Below are positions 37,424-45,415 of a stretch of 64,000 nucleotides of DNA, piece after piece (position 1 is the stretch's first letter; every line of letters begins with the position of its first letter). Origin of the DNA: Bacillota bacterium (GTDB taxonomy: Bacteria; Bacillota; Clostridia; Clostridiales; Clostridiaceae); contig JAJXWH010000004.1 of assembly GCA_021781745.1 (NCBI GenBank), positions 124,001-188,000 of the forward strand. Direction: 5' to 3'. Position numbers and translations under genes: made by a program. The notes beneath the pieces were generated by a model. The model saw only the letters and a list, made by a program, of their open reading frames with translations, was not told where the DNA came from and did no database searches.

Positions 37424-37570
37424 CAAAAAAGCACCCCCTATTCTCTTTATTATGCCGTAACAGCTCACTTTCAATTATTGACATTAACGTTCCTTAGAAA
37501 CAAAAATCATATCTACTTCCAATAACAGTGTTTATTGTAAATAATATTTTAATCACCAAACTTCAAGATT

Positions 37571-38533
37571 CTAAATTGGAAACAAAATTCCTGCCATATA
37601 TATAACAGATGTAAGTGTAATGGCACTAAGAATTGTCGAAACCATTACTTCCTGGGATGCGAAGTCCTGCTCATTATCATATTCGACAGCAATTAAGGCT
37701 GTATTTACAGCTGTTGGTACTGAATAAGAAATAAGCAGTGTTTGCGCAATAATTCCTGAAAATCTAAATATGTGTATTAATATTAGTGCTAGTAAGGGAC
37801 CAATAATCAAACGTGTAAAAACCGCTATATTTACATTAATATTTCTAAAATCAAATTCAGTTTTTGAAAGCTGAACTCCTAATGTTATTAACGCTATAGA
37901 TACAAGTCCCCCTTTTATGTATTCAAGGGCAGGCCATAATGGTGTTGACGTTATATCAATTTTTAGATATTTAAGCATAAGGGCAAGAGGCATAGCATAT
38001 ATAGATGGCATTGTAAGAATTTTATGAATAGATTCTTTAATATTCATTTTAGCTCTTCCAGCATTATAAAGGCCAACTGTATTCATTGTAATATTCATAA
38101 AAATTAAAATCATAATCTGAGCTGCTAGTGCTTCATTTAGGTATGGTGTCTTTCCATCAATGATATACGGTGCACTTCCAAAAATAAGTGTAATAAGAGA
38201 AACTCCTATATTACCTGTATTATTAAACATAATAGAATTTTTAAATGCATTTTCCTGACCTATCTCGTATTTTCGAAACTTTGAAACAATTCTTGATATT
38301 AGATCATTGACTATTAAATATACGATGCTAAAAAGCAATATTTTGAGCATATCAAAAGATAAATTAGTAGTATAAATGTTGTAAAATATAAAGCCCGGCA
38401 CAAATATATAAAAATTTAATTTGCTGAGTGTAAAAATATTTAAATCAAATTTTTTGCTTACTATATATCCTAATACTATTAATGTAAAAATAGGTATGAT
38501 ATTGTTTCCTAATATGTGTAAAAAAATCAACAT
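37571..38533 (-). CDS. AEC-family (auxin efflux carrier-like) transporter
   Basis: This 320-residue membrane protein has about nine to ten helices in two inverted halves. The N-terminal half shows IPIFTLIVLGYIVSKKFDL and FNNTGNIGVSLITLIFG; the C-terminal half shows FTRLIIGPLLALILIHIF and SYSVPTAVNTALIAVEYDNE. AEC proteins export or take up small organic acids such as malate or malonate; the substrate here is unknown. AGGGGGC precedes the ATG. A hairpin separates it from ppnP upstream. Confidence 0.88.
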   Translation of the reverse strand: MLIFLHILGNNIIPIFTLIVLGYIVSKKFDLNIFTLSKLNFYIFVPGFIFYNIYTTNLSFDMLKILLFSIVYLIVNDLISRIVSKFRKYEIGQENAFKNSIMFNNTGNIGVSLITLIFGSAPYIIDGKTPYLNEALAAQIMILIFMNITMNTVGLYNAGRAKMNIKESIHKILTMPSIYAMPLALMLKYLKIDITSTPLWPALEYIKGGLVSIALITLGVQLSKTEFDFRNINVNIAVFTRLIIGPLLALILIHIFRFSGIIAQTLLISYSVPTAVNTALIAVEYDNEQDFASQEVMVSTILSAITLTSVIYMAGILFPI

Positions 38534-38591
38534 TCTTATTGCCCCCTAATAAGCTTAAAGCCCTTTTCCTTTGTCAATAAAGTTAATATAA

Positions 38592-38633
38592 AATAGCTAT
38601 CCAACATGTATATTAACACCCTGGATAGCTATT
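38592..38633 (-). terminator. Terminator of ppnP
   Basis: Twelve-base perfect arms AATAGCTATCCA (38592-38603) and its complement (38622-38633) are followed by TTTTATATT on the minus strand, just after the ppnP stop. Confidence 0.75.
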
Positions 38634-38648
38634 AAATTAAGGTTATTG

Positions 38649-38966
38649 CTATTCTTTAATATAAGAACAGCAGTAATCTGCTACTTCCTTTATAATTAGA
38701 TTAAATTTAGAATTCGCTGGAACTGTGAAGGACTCTCCTTCTTTGTATGTAACAAATTTATCGCTGCCTGGTAGTTTAACATCCATTGAGCCACCTAAAA
38801 TTTCCATTATTTCTTTATCTCCAGTACCAAATTCATAGTCACCTGGAAGCATTATACCTAAAGTTTTTCTTTCACCATCTTCAAATATAATTGTTCTGCT
38901 AGTTACCTTTCCATCAAAATATACATTTGCTTTTTTTACTGCTGTTACATTTTTAAATTCACTCAT
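38649..38966 (-). CDS. ppnP: Pyrimidine/purine nucleoside phosphorylase (DUF1255 cupin)
   Basis: The 105-residue small cupin matches PpnP over its whole length: [52 protein letters not shown] and [17 protein letters not shown]. The family cleaves a broad range of nucleosides with phosphate, for salvage. GGGGC precedes the ATG. It appears to be its own transcription unit. Confidence 0.92.
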   Translation of the reverse strand: MSEFKNVTAVKKANVYFDGKVTSRTIIFEDGERKTLGIMLPGDYEFGTGDKEIMEILGGSMDVKLPGSDKFVTYKEGESFTVPANSKFNLIIKEVADYCCSYIKE

Positions 38967-39050
38967 TGTAATGCCCCTTACTTATTTTTTATTTATAATA
39001 TAGTAATTTACCAAAAAATAATTATAATTATTTTTAATAAAACTACTTAA

Positions 39051-40196
39051 TTAACTATTTGGAAAGTTCTTTTTCAAAAAAACTCCAAGCCTATCAAATG
39101 CTTCTTTTAAAATTTCATCACTATAGCAATAAGATATTCTCATGTAGCCTTCTCCTAAATCTCCAAATGCAGTTCCTGGTACACAGGCAAGTTTTCCTTC
39201 ATTTAAAAGTTTTTCACAAAATTCTTCCGCTGGCATATTAAATTTTTTAATTGAGGGAAAAATATAAAACGCCCCTTTAGGTTCTGAAACATCCAAATTA
39301 AGTGCTTTTATCCTATCCATGCAATAATTTTTTCTTCGCTCAAAGGTTTTTCTCATAGTTTCAACATCATTTAACGATTTTTTCAGCCCTTCTAAAACAC
39401 CATATTGTGCTATAGATGGCGCACAGGATACACCATATTGATGTACCTTCATTATTTCTTTCATATATCTTTCACAGCATGCTACATACCCTATTCTAAG
39501 GCCTGTCATAGAGAATATTTTTGAAAAACCACTTACATATATGACTTTTTCTTTTATTTCACTTGCTTGTGCTACTGAATAATATTCATCAAATATTATA
39601 GCTGAATACATTTCATCTGTTATAACTATTATATCTTTTTCTTTTATTATTTCAACAAGTTCATCCCTTTGCTCTTTAGATAAAATTGCTCCAGTCGGGT
39701 TAGATGGAAAAGATAACATTAATACCTTTATATTTTCTTTTTCTAGTTTTTCTCTAATTACACCTATATCCAGCGTAAAATCCTCTTTTAATGGATAAGT
39801 TACAACATCTGCACCTATCATAATTCCGATATTCTCATAAGCTGGATAGGCAGGTCCTGGAAGTAAAATTTTCTCTCCTGCATTCATTACAGCAAATAGT
39901 ACTGAATATAACCCTTCACTACCTCCTACTGTTATACATATCTCTTCTTTATCATAGCTAATTTCAAATATATTTAAATACCTGCAAATCTCGTCTCTAA
40001 GTTCATCTATTCCAGCATTTGAGGTATAAACAGTTTTATTATCATTGATAGCTTTAATCATAGCCTCTGATATATCTATTGGTACAGGAAAATCTGGCTG
40101 CCCTAAAGTCAATGAGATCGCACCATCAACTTTTTTTACCTTTTCCGCAAACCTTCTAATTCCTGAAATTTGTATTTTCTTAACTTGTTTATTCAT
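39051..40196 (-). CDS. patA: Class I aminotransferase, probable N-acetyl-LL-diaminopimelate aminotransferase
   Basis: The 381-residue fold-type I PLP enzyme has SLTLGQPDFPVP (28-39), YTSNAGIDELRDEI (57-70), SFPSNPTGAILS (162-173), TDEMYSAIIFDE (193-204) and the PLP lysine Lys226 in SGFSKIFSMTGLRIGY. It is divergent from dapH across a 157-bp gap. The acetylase variant of the lysine pathway needs exactly this aminotransferase (PatA), so that role is likely by context. Other aminotransferase specificities cannot be excluded from sequence alone. AGGGGGC precedes the ATG. Confidence 0.8.
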   Translation of the reverse strand: MNKQVKKIQISGIRRFAEKVKKVDGAISLTLGQPDFPVPIDISEAMIKAINDNKTVYTSNAGIDELRDEICRYLNIFEISYDKEEICITVGGSEGLYSVLFAVMNAGEKILLPGPAYPAYENIGIMIGADVVTYPLKEDFTLDIGVIREKLEKENIKVLMLSFPSNPTGAILSKEQRDELVEIIKEKDIIVITDEMYSAIIFDEYYSVAQASEIKEKVIYVSGFSKIFSMTGLRIGYVACCERYMKEIMKVHQYGVSCAPSIAQYGVLEGLKKSLNDVETMRKTFERRKNYCMDRIKALNLDVSEPKGAFYIFPSIKKFNMPAEEFCEKLLNEGKLACVPGTAFGDLGEGYMRISYCYSDEILKEAFDRLGVFLKKNFPNS

Positions 40197-40353
40197 AATT
40201 TATTTGCCCCCTGTATTTGCAATATAAACTTATTTTACAACATTACCAAAATTGATTCAAACTATTTGTATTTTTTTGCTTCTTCCTCTTTTAATTGTGT
40301 TTAATCTTTATTATAATAAGGTTGATTGCGAAAATAATGGAAAGGGTGATATA

Positions 40354-41064
40354 ATGTCATATAATTTAACAGATCCTTATGAAATTGCTAGATTTATTAA
40401 GGAATCAAAAAAATCAACTCCAGTGAAAGTTTATGTAAATGGAGATTTAAGCAATGCTGACATGAATGATGTAGAATGGTACGGTTCTAACGGATTTTAT
40501 ATACTAATGGGAGAATCTGATTCTATAACTAAGATAGTATTAGATAATAAACATCTTATTAAACATTTCAGAATAGAAAATGATAGAAGAAATTCAGCAA
40601 TTCCAATGCTTGACTTACTTGAAGTTGATGCAAGAATTGAACCAGGTGCTATCATAAGAGATAAAGTGACTATTGGTAAAAATGCTGTAATCATGATGGG
40701 AGCAGTAATAAATATTGGTGCTGAAATCGGCGATGGAACTATGGTAGATATGAATGCAGTAGTTGGAGCTCGTGGACAATTAGGTAAAAATGTTCATTTA
40801 GGTGCTGGTGCTGTCGTTGCTGGTGTATTAGAACCACCTAGTAAAGAACCATGCATGATAGGTGATAACGCTTTAATAGGAGCAAACTCAGTAATTCTTG
40901 AGGGTGTTAAGATAGGTGCAGGTAGCGTTGTTGCAGCCGGTTCTGTTGTTACTGAAGATGTACCTGCTAATGTTGTAGTTGCTGGATCACCTGCAAAAAT
41001 AATAAAAGAAGTTGATGATAAGACAAAAGATAAAACTCAAATCTTAGATGATTTAAGAAAATAA
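40354..41064 (+). CDS. dapH: Tetrahydrodipicolinate N-acetyltransferase
   Basis: The 236-residue left-handed beta-helix acetyltransferase has the same length as its Bacillus counterpart. It begins [20 protein letters not shown], continues with YVNGDL and [13 protein letters not shown], then long hexapeptide repeats ([37 protein letters not shown]). It acetylates tetrahydrodipicolinate, the step before PatA. A longer in-frame reading from 40252 adds a hydrophobic tail not found in the family; AAAGGGTGA seven bases before the ATG at 40354 fixes the start. A terminator follows. Confidence 0.94.
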   Translation: MSYNLTDPYEIARFIKESKKSTPVKVYVNGDLSNADMNDVEWYGSNGFYILMGESDSITKIVLDNKHLIKHFRIENDRRNSAIPMLDLLEVDARIEPGAIIRDKVTIGKNAVIMMGAVINIGAEIGDGTMVDMNAVVGARGQLGKNVHLGAGAVVAGVLEPPSKEPCMIGDNALIGANSVILEGVKIGAGSVVAAGSVVTEDVPANVVVAGSPAKIIKEVDDKTKDKTQILDDLRK

Positions 41065-41104
41065 AACACATTAACTTATTTTACTTGCCTTACATAGAAA
41101 ACTA

Positions 41105-41141
41105 AAAGGTTTCAATAAATTTAATATTTATTGAAACCTTT
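41105..41141 (+). terminator. Terminator of dapH
   Basis: Perfect 16-base arms AAAGGTTTCAATAAAT (41105-41120) and its complement (41126-41141) lie 40 bases after the stop and are followed by GCTTTTA. Confidence 0.85.
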
Positions 41142-41211
41142 GCTTTTAACCCTAAAAAATAACAATGTATTTAATAATCTAATAATTATATAAATTTCTA
41201 TTATTTTTTAA

Positions 41212-41862
41212 TTATACAGCTCCTTCTTCCCCACTTATCTCTTCTTTATTAGCCCTTTCCATTTTTGAAATTGACACTTCATATGCAACTTTTTTAACTA
41301 CTTCACTGTCAGATACTTTCTTTTGATATTCTCTGCTTTGAAGTCTTCCCCATACTTTAATATTGTCACCAACACTTAATGTTTGGCAAAATCTCGAATT
41401 TCTTCCCCACGCAATTGTTGGAATATAATCTGATTTATTATATGCTCTATTTACAGCTAAAAGCACATCTGCAATTTCACGACCAAAAGGTGTCGTTCTA
41501 TAAATTGGTTCCTTGCAAATATATCCATCTAAAAATATTTCATTAGGATTTTTACTTCTTTCTAAGCATGGCTCAATATTTCTAGCAAACACAGTAAGTA
41601 TAAGCTTATTAGATCCATCTATAAATTTATTATAAGATCTAAGTTGTCCTTCAACTATTACGTCTATACCCACTTCTAATTTAATATCACTCAATAATCT
41701 TTCTGAAACAGTAATATTTAATGTATCTACTGAGTCACTTAATCTCATTACATCTAAATCAAAAGTGTAGAACCCCTCCCCATACATTTCATGGCTAAAC
41801 TCTAATCCAGATGTTACCTTGCCTTCAAGGTAAATTTTGTTATTTAACATTAAATTATCCAT
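41212..41862 (-). CDS. Single-strand DNA-binding-like protein with two OB-like halves
   Basis: The 216-residue protein resembles single-stranded DNA-binding proteins in two consecutive parts. The first half (NNKIYLEGKVTSGLEFSHEM, then DTLNITVSERL and IVEGQLRS) and second half (NEIFLDGYICKEPIYRTTPFG, then YIPTIAWGRNSRFCQTLSVG and VWGRLQSREY) each look like an OB fold. The second is the better SSB match. The acidic tail GEEGAV is short. An in-frame ATG six codons earlier (41880) includes the GAGAGGG ribosome binding site in its codons, so 41862 is preferred. It is probably an accessory or recombination SSB. Confidence 0.75.
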   Translation of the reverse strand: MDNLMLNNKIYLEGKVTSGLEFSHEMYGEGFYTFDLDVMRLSDSVDTLNITVSERLLSDIKLEVGIDVIVEGQLRSYNKFIDGSNKLILTVFARNIEPCLERSKNPNEIFLDGYICKEPIYRTTPFGREIADVLLAVNRAYNKSDYIPTIAWGRNSRFCQTLSVGDNIKVWGRLQSREYQKKVSDSEVVKKVAYEVSISKMERANKEEISGEEGAV

Positions 41863-42057
41863 TGTAATCCCTCTCTCCATCGGAAATTATTTTATTTTGT
41901 GTAATATATGCTCCCACTAGCATATATTACCATTATAATACAAATACTAGTTAATTTTCAATAAATATTAATTATTTTTATCTGACAGCTAATTTCCACT
42001 AATAAATCCCACGTGGTAATCAGTTTCTAGACATTGCACCTATTATGATGAAGTCCG

Positions 42058-42840
42058 CTAAGATTCAGTCTCAGCTGAATTAAGTTTCACTTTATGTTGA
42101 ATCCCTTGATTGTCTACATTATAATCTTTAGAGTATATCATTTCACCAACAGTTTTGAACTCATAGCCTTTCTCTTTTAATTCCTTTATAATCCTATCTA
42201 AGTCCTCTGGGGTATACTTAGCATTGTGAAATAGAATAATAGATCCCGGCTTAACATTCTTCATAACTCTATTGTACTCTGTTTCAGCTGATAACTCTTT
42301 CCAATCAACAGAATCAACATCCCATTGGATGGTCATATATCCTAAGTTTCTCACTTTTGAAAAAGCATCTTTATTATAATCTCCACTTGGAAATCTAAAT
42401 AATTTAGGTCTTTCTCCTGTATATTTCTCGATTGTATCATTTGTTTTTTCAATTTCTTCCTTCATCCTATCTGATCCTATTTTTACAAAGCTAGGATGCT
42501 TATAAGAATGATTTCCTATTTCATGCCCCCCTTCCTTGATTGCTTTTAGCTTATTTACATTATCTTCACTGTAATTTACCCATCCACCCATTATGAAGAA
42601 TGTTCCTTTAACATTATATTTTTTCAATACGTCTAATATTACATTAGTTGTATCATTTTCAGTCCAATTTATATCAAAAGTCAAACTTACTACTTTATCA
42701 TTAGTGTCAACACAATAAATTGGTGCTTCTTCATGAATATTACCTATAGCCTGTGTAGCTTTGCTAATTCCTATTGACACAAATATAAGACAAATAATTA
42801 ATATTAAATCTATTCCTATCCTATTTTTCTTCCATACCAC
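42058..42840 (-). CDS. Membrane-anchored polysaccharide deacetylase, PdaB-like
   Basis: The 260-residue protein has an N-terminal membrane anchor (about 9-30) and a NodB-type deacetylase domain outside the cell. Motif 1 is LTFDINW (Asp56, a variant of TFDD seen in PdaB-type proteins). Motif 2 is HSYKH with His111 and His115 as metal ligands. Later motifs are FRFPSGDYNKD, WDVDSVDW and ILFHN. It likely removes acetyl groups from peptidoglycan or a related polymer; PdaB relatives act in sporulation. The start is GTG, eight bases after AAGGGG. Confidence 0.88.
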   Translation of the reverse strand: MVWKKNRIGIDLILIICLIFVSIGISKATQAIGNIHEEAPIYCVDTNDKVVSLTFDINWTENDTTNVILDVLKKYNVKGTFFIMGGWVNYSEDNVNKLKAIKEGGHEIGNHSYKHPSFVKIGSDRMKEEIEKTNDTIEKYTGERPKLFRFPSGDYNKDAFSKVRNLGYMTIQWDVDSVDWKELSAETEYNRVMKNVKPGSIILFHNAKYTPEDLDRIIKELKEKGYEFKTVGEMIYSKDYNVDNQGIQHKVKLNSAETES

Positions 42841-42947
42841 TTTTAATACCCCTTTAACTATATATTTCTTATATAAACTATATTCACATTTATGGTATTT
42901 ATGCTATTGTAATCACATTACATTTTTAATTTATCTTCTACTAACTA

Positions 42948-42975
42948 TTCACTAAAAATTTTTTTGTGTTATAAT
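42948..42975 (+). promoter_or_regulatory. Extended -10 promoter of the DUF4364 gene
   Basis: TGTTATAAT (extended -10, TATAAT at 42970-42975) with a weak -35 TTCACT at 42948-42953, 16 bp apart. It lies 34 bases before the ATG. Confidence 0.6.
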
Positions 42976-43008
42976 AGAAGAAGATTTTCATCAATTATGG
43001 AGGTAATT

Positions 43009-43533
43009 ATGTACGAAAGTTCATCAGAATTAGCAGAAAATAAGTTACTTATGTTATATGTATTAAAATCTATTAAAGATCCAATCTCAAATACTCAGCT
43101 TACTGAAATAATTCTTGAAAATAACTTTATTAATTATTTTACATTCCAACAATATTTATCAGAGCTAGAGGAATCCAATTTCGTTGAATATCAAGAAGTT
43201 AATGATAAAAAACTATTAAGATTAACTGAAAAAGGAGATACCGTCCTTTCATTGTTTATAGACAGAATATCTCCTTCAAAAATATCTATTACTAATGATT
43301 ATATAAAAGAAAAAATTGATTCTATTAAAAAAGAATTAACTATTCATGCGGACTATACTCTCGGTTCAAATGATAGTTTCATTGTTGATTTAAAGGCAAT
43401 AGAAGATAATTCACTATTAATGGAATTAAAATTATCTGTCCCTTCCAAGAACCAAGCAATCTCGATTTGCAATAAGTGGAAGGAAAATCCTTCTGAAATA
43501 TATACTAACGTAATTAATTTACTTATTAACTAA
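43009..43533 (+). CDS. DUF4364 family winged-helix protein
   Basis: The 174-residue protein matches clostridial DUF4364: ENKLLMLYVLKSIKDPISNT, LTEIILENNFINYFTFQQYL and LRLTEKGDTVLSLF, which form an N-terminal winged helix resembling PadR/MarR-type regulators. A beta-rich C-terminal half (VDLKAIEDNSLLMELKLSV) follows. It is probably a small transcriptional regulator, but its targets are unknown. A longer reading from 42964 runs through the GGAGG ribosome binding site, so the ATG at 43009 is used. It converges on the propeller gene with no gap. Confidence 0.85.
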   Translation: MYESSSELAENKLLMLYVLKSIKDPISNTQLTEIILENNFINYFTFQQYLSELEESNFVEYQEVNDKKLLRLTEKGDTVLSLFIDRISPSKISITNDYIKEKIDSIKKELTIHADYTLGSNDSFIVDLKAIEDNSLLMELKLSVPSKNQAISICNKWKENPSEIYTNVINLLIN

Positions 43534-44430
43534 CTAAAATTTCATAGTGTCATCTACTAAGGTCATACTATTAGGTTCAGATCCTATTGGTATGATTTTT
43601 ATTTTTTTATCCTTCAGGTTTACTATATTTAACAATCCATTTAAATAATCGCCTACAAATAAATTATCTTTTACTTTTACAATTCCTCTTGGCATACCAC
43701 CAATATTTATTTTATTCTCTTCCTTTGACTCATTTAAATTTACTACACTAATAGATCCATCACACAAATTTGAAACATATAAGTAATTACTCTCTTCAAA
43801 TAAATCCACTGGTGAATAGCCAACTGTAAGTATATTAATTAAATTTAAAGTTTTCAGATCTATAATTCCTATACTTCCATTCTTATCATGGCCAAGATAA
43901 CTCATACACACGTATAAATATTTCTTATTTTTTGAAATATTTATTTTTATAGGTGTACTTTCTACTCTAATTCTCTTTATTTCTTTATTATTAAGATAGT
44001 CAACTACTGATATACTATCATCACCCATATTACTGATAAAAATAAGATTTTCTTCTTCAAGTAAAGTTATATTATGTGGAAACCGTCCTGTAGGTACTTC
44101 AAAATTAATTCTTTCATTTACTAAGTCATATACAATCACAGAATTAGATTCTCCACAAGATACATACGCTATATCATCATTTGCTACTATATCATTAGGG
44201 TGAGCCCCAACATATAGGTTATTTTCCTCTCTAAAGTTATTATAATCAACTATAGATATACTATTATTATAGTTATTAGCTACTAAAATCTTACCTTTAT
44301 AAAGCGATAATCCATGAGGACCAAATGGACTTTCACCAATAGATAAAATAATACTTTGAGTCTTTAAAGTCTCAGTATCAATTTTGTTTAAACTATCTGA
44401 ACCAGTGTTACATAAAATAATATAGCTCAT
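43534..44430 (-). CDS. YVTN/YncE-type beta-propeller protein
   Basis: The 298-residue protein is built of about seven blades of roughly 42 residues with repeated phrases: ILVANNYNNSISIVDYNN, IAYVSCGESNSVIVYDL, LIFISNMGDDSISVVDY, YLYVSNLCDGSISVVNL. There is no signal peptide, unlike many YncE proteins, so it is cytosolic or released by a non-classical route. The function of this family is poorly known; binding of a partner or metabolite is likely. AAAGGAGG precedes the ATG. Its stop abuts that of the convergent regulator gene. Confidence 0.85.
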   Translation of the reverse strand: MSYIILCNTGSDSLNKIDTETLKTQSIILSIGESPFGPHGLSLYKGKILVANNYNNSISIVDYNNFREENNLYVGAHPNDIVANDDIAYVSCGESNSVIVYDLVNERINFEVPTGRFPHNITLLEEENLIFISNMGDDSISVVDYLNNKEIKRIRVESTPIKINISKNKKYLYVCMSYLGHDKNGSIGIIDLKTLNLINILTVGYSPVDLFEESNYLYVSNLCDGSISVVNLNESKEENKINIGGMPRGIVKVKDNLFVGDYLNGLLNIVNLKDKKIKIIPIGSEPNSMTLVDDTMKF

Positions 44431-44551
44431 TCCATTTTCCTCCTTTAAAGATAATCACTCTACTATCTATAATATATTCTAAAAATATATTATTGGCACA
44501 AATTATTCGATGTACTATCTTTATTTATTGACAGATTTCTATTATAATAAA

Positions 44552-44807
44552 GGAAACTCGACTCACATACGTTCGCTGAGTAAGTGATTCACACCAAATC
44601 ATAGATTTGGGTTCCCTACTTAAGGAAACTCGACTCACATACGTTCGCTGAGTACCCACAAGGTAAGCGACCATCATCAAATCATAGATGCCCACAGGGA
44701 AAGTTCATGTTTCCAAATATAAAATTTGGACATTCACTTTTGAGATGTCTGCTTAAGTGATTCACACAAAATCAAAGATTTGGGTTCTCTACTTAAGGAA
44801 ACTCGAC
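44552..44807. repeat. Extragenic repeat array with small palindromes
   Basis: A 31-base unit beginning GGAAACTCGACTCACATACG occurs at 44552-44582 and exactly again at 44624-44654; its first 11 bases recur at 44797-44807. A 54-base unit (44581-44634 and 44754-44807, three differences) contains the hairpin CAAATCATAGATTTG and ends in the same 11 bases. The middle holds another hairpin CCAAAT...ATTTGG (44713-44729). It fills most of the divergent gap between the propeller and TSCPD genes (44431-44859). Confidence 0.9.
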
Positions 44808-44859
44808 GTATAATAGAGTTGTATTTATAATATGAAATTATTTTAAAGGAGTGTGTTTA

Positions 44860-45111
44860 ATGTTTTCATATAAAACATCTGGAGTGTGTTCAAGCACTAT
44901 AAATCTTGAAATTACTAATAATATTGTCGAAAATGTAGAATTTGTTGGAGGATGTGCTGGAAATCTTTTAGGAATAGGACATTTAGTAAAAGGCATGCCA
45001 GTTGACGAAGTTATTGAAAGATTAAAAGGAATAGATTGCAAGAATAAAGGTACATCTTGTCCTGATCAATTATCCAAAGCTCTATTAGCTTGGAAAAAGG
45101 CATCAGCATAG
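44860..45111 (+). CDS. TSCPD-domain protein
   Basis: The 83-residue protein contains the name-giving TSCPD motif (KGTSCPDQLSKAL) and the conserved GGCAGNLLGIGHLVKGM and VCSSTINLEI segments. The same domain is found at the C-terminus of B12-dependent ribonucleotide reductases; stand-alone copies are common in clostridia, with unknown function. Conserved cysteines suggest metal or redox binding. Translation probably starts at 44860 after AAAGGAG; an upstream in-frame GTG at 44851 lies within the ribosome binding region. A TATAAT at 44809-44814, directly after the repeat array, is a likely -10. Confidence 0.88.
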   Translation: MFSYKTSGVCSSTINLEITNNIVENVEFVGGCAGNLLGIGHLVKGMPVDEVIERLKGIDCKNKGTSCPDQLSKALLAWKKASA

Positions 45112-45198
45112 ACTTGAATATGCAAAATTAAAATTAGACTAGCTATATATCAACCAAAATTATACAAATGTTTGGTCACTTGATTATGAAAATTTCGC

Positions 45199-45291
45199 AA
45201 AAAGCACTTGATAGAGACCCGTATCCACTTAAGCTTGCTCCAATTTCATTTAGATAAGTTTAAGTGAACAATCCTCCATTAAGTGCTTTTT
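45199..45291. repeat. Nested inverted repeat between convergent genes
   Basis: Outer 11-bp perfect arms AAAAAGCACTT (45199-45209) and complement (45281-45291) enclose an inner 11-bp stem CACTTAAGCTT (45226-45236) with AAGTTTAAGTG (45256-45266, one G-U). It ends in T5 and begins with A5, so it can terminate both the TSCPD gene and the HIRAN gene. The rest of 45112-45415 shows nothing else. Confidence 0.75.
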
Positions 45292-45415
45292 ACAGCTTAT
45301 TTTTAAATGCCTTCTTTGCAAATGTTTATATAATTTATTTTACTTTGATATATACTTAGTCTATTAAATCTTGCATATATTTTTAACTATAAATAAATAT
45401 TAATGTTAACTTTTT

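Noticed and set aside
44528..44548. TTGACA and TATAAT as a promoter before the repeat array
   Set aside because: The spacing is only 9 bp, too short for sigma-A.
44552..44807. CRISPR array
   Set aside because: Only two to three copies of unequal overlapping units, with no regular unique spacers and no cas genes.
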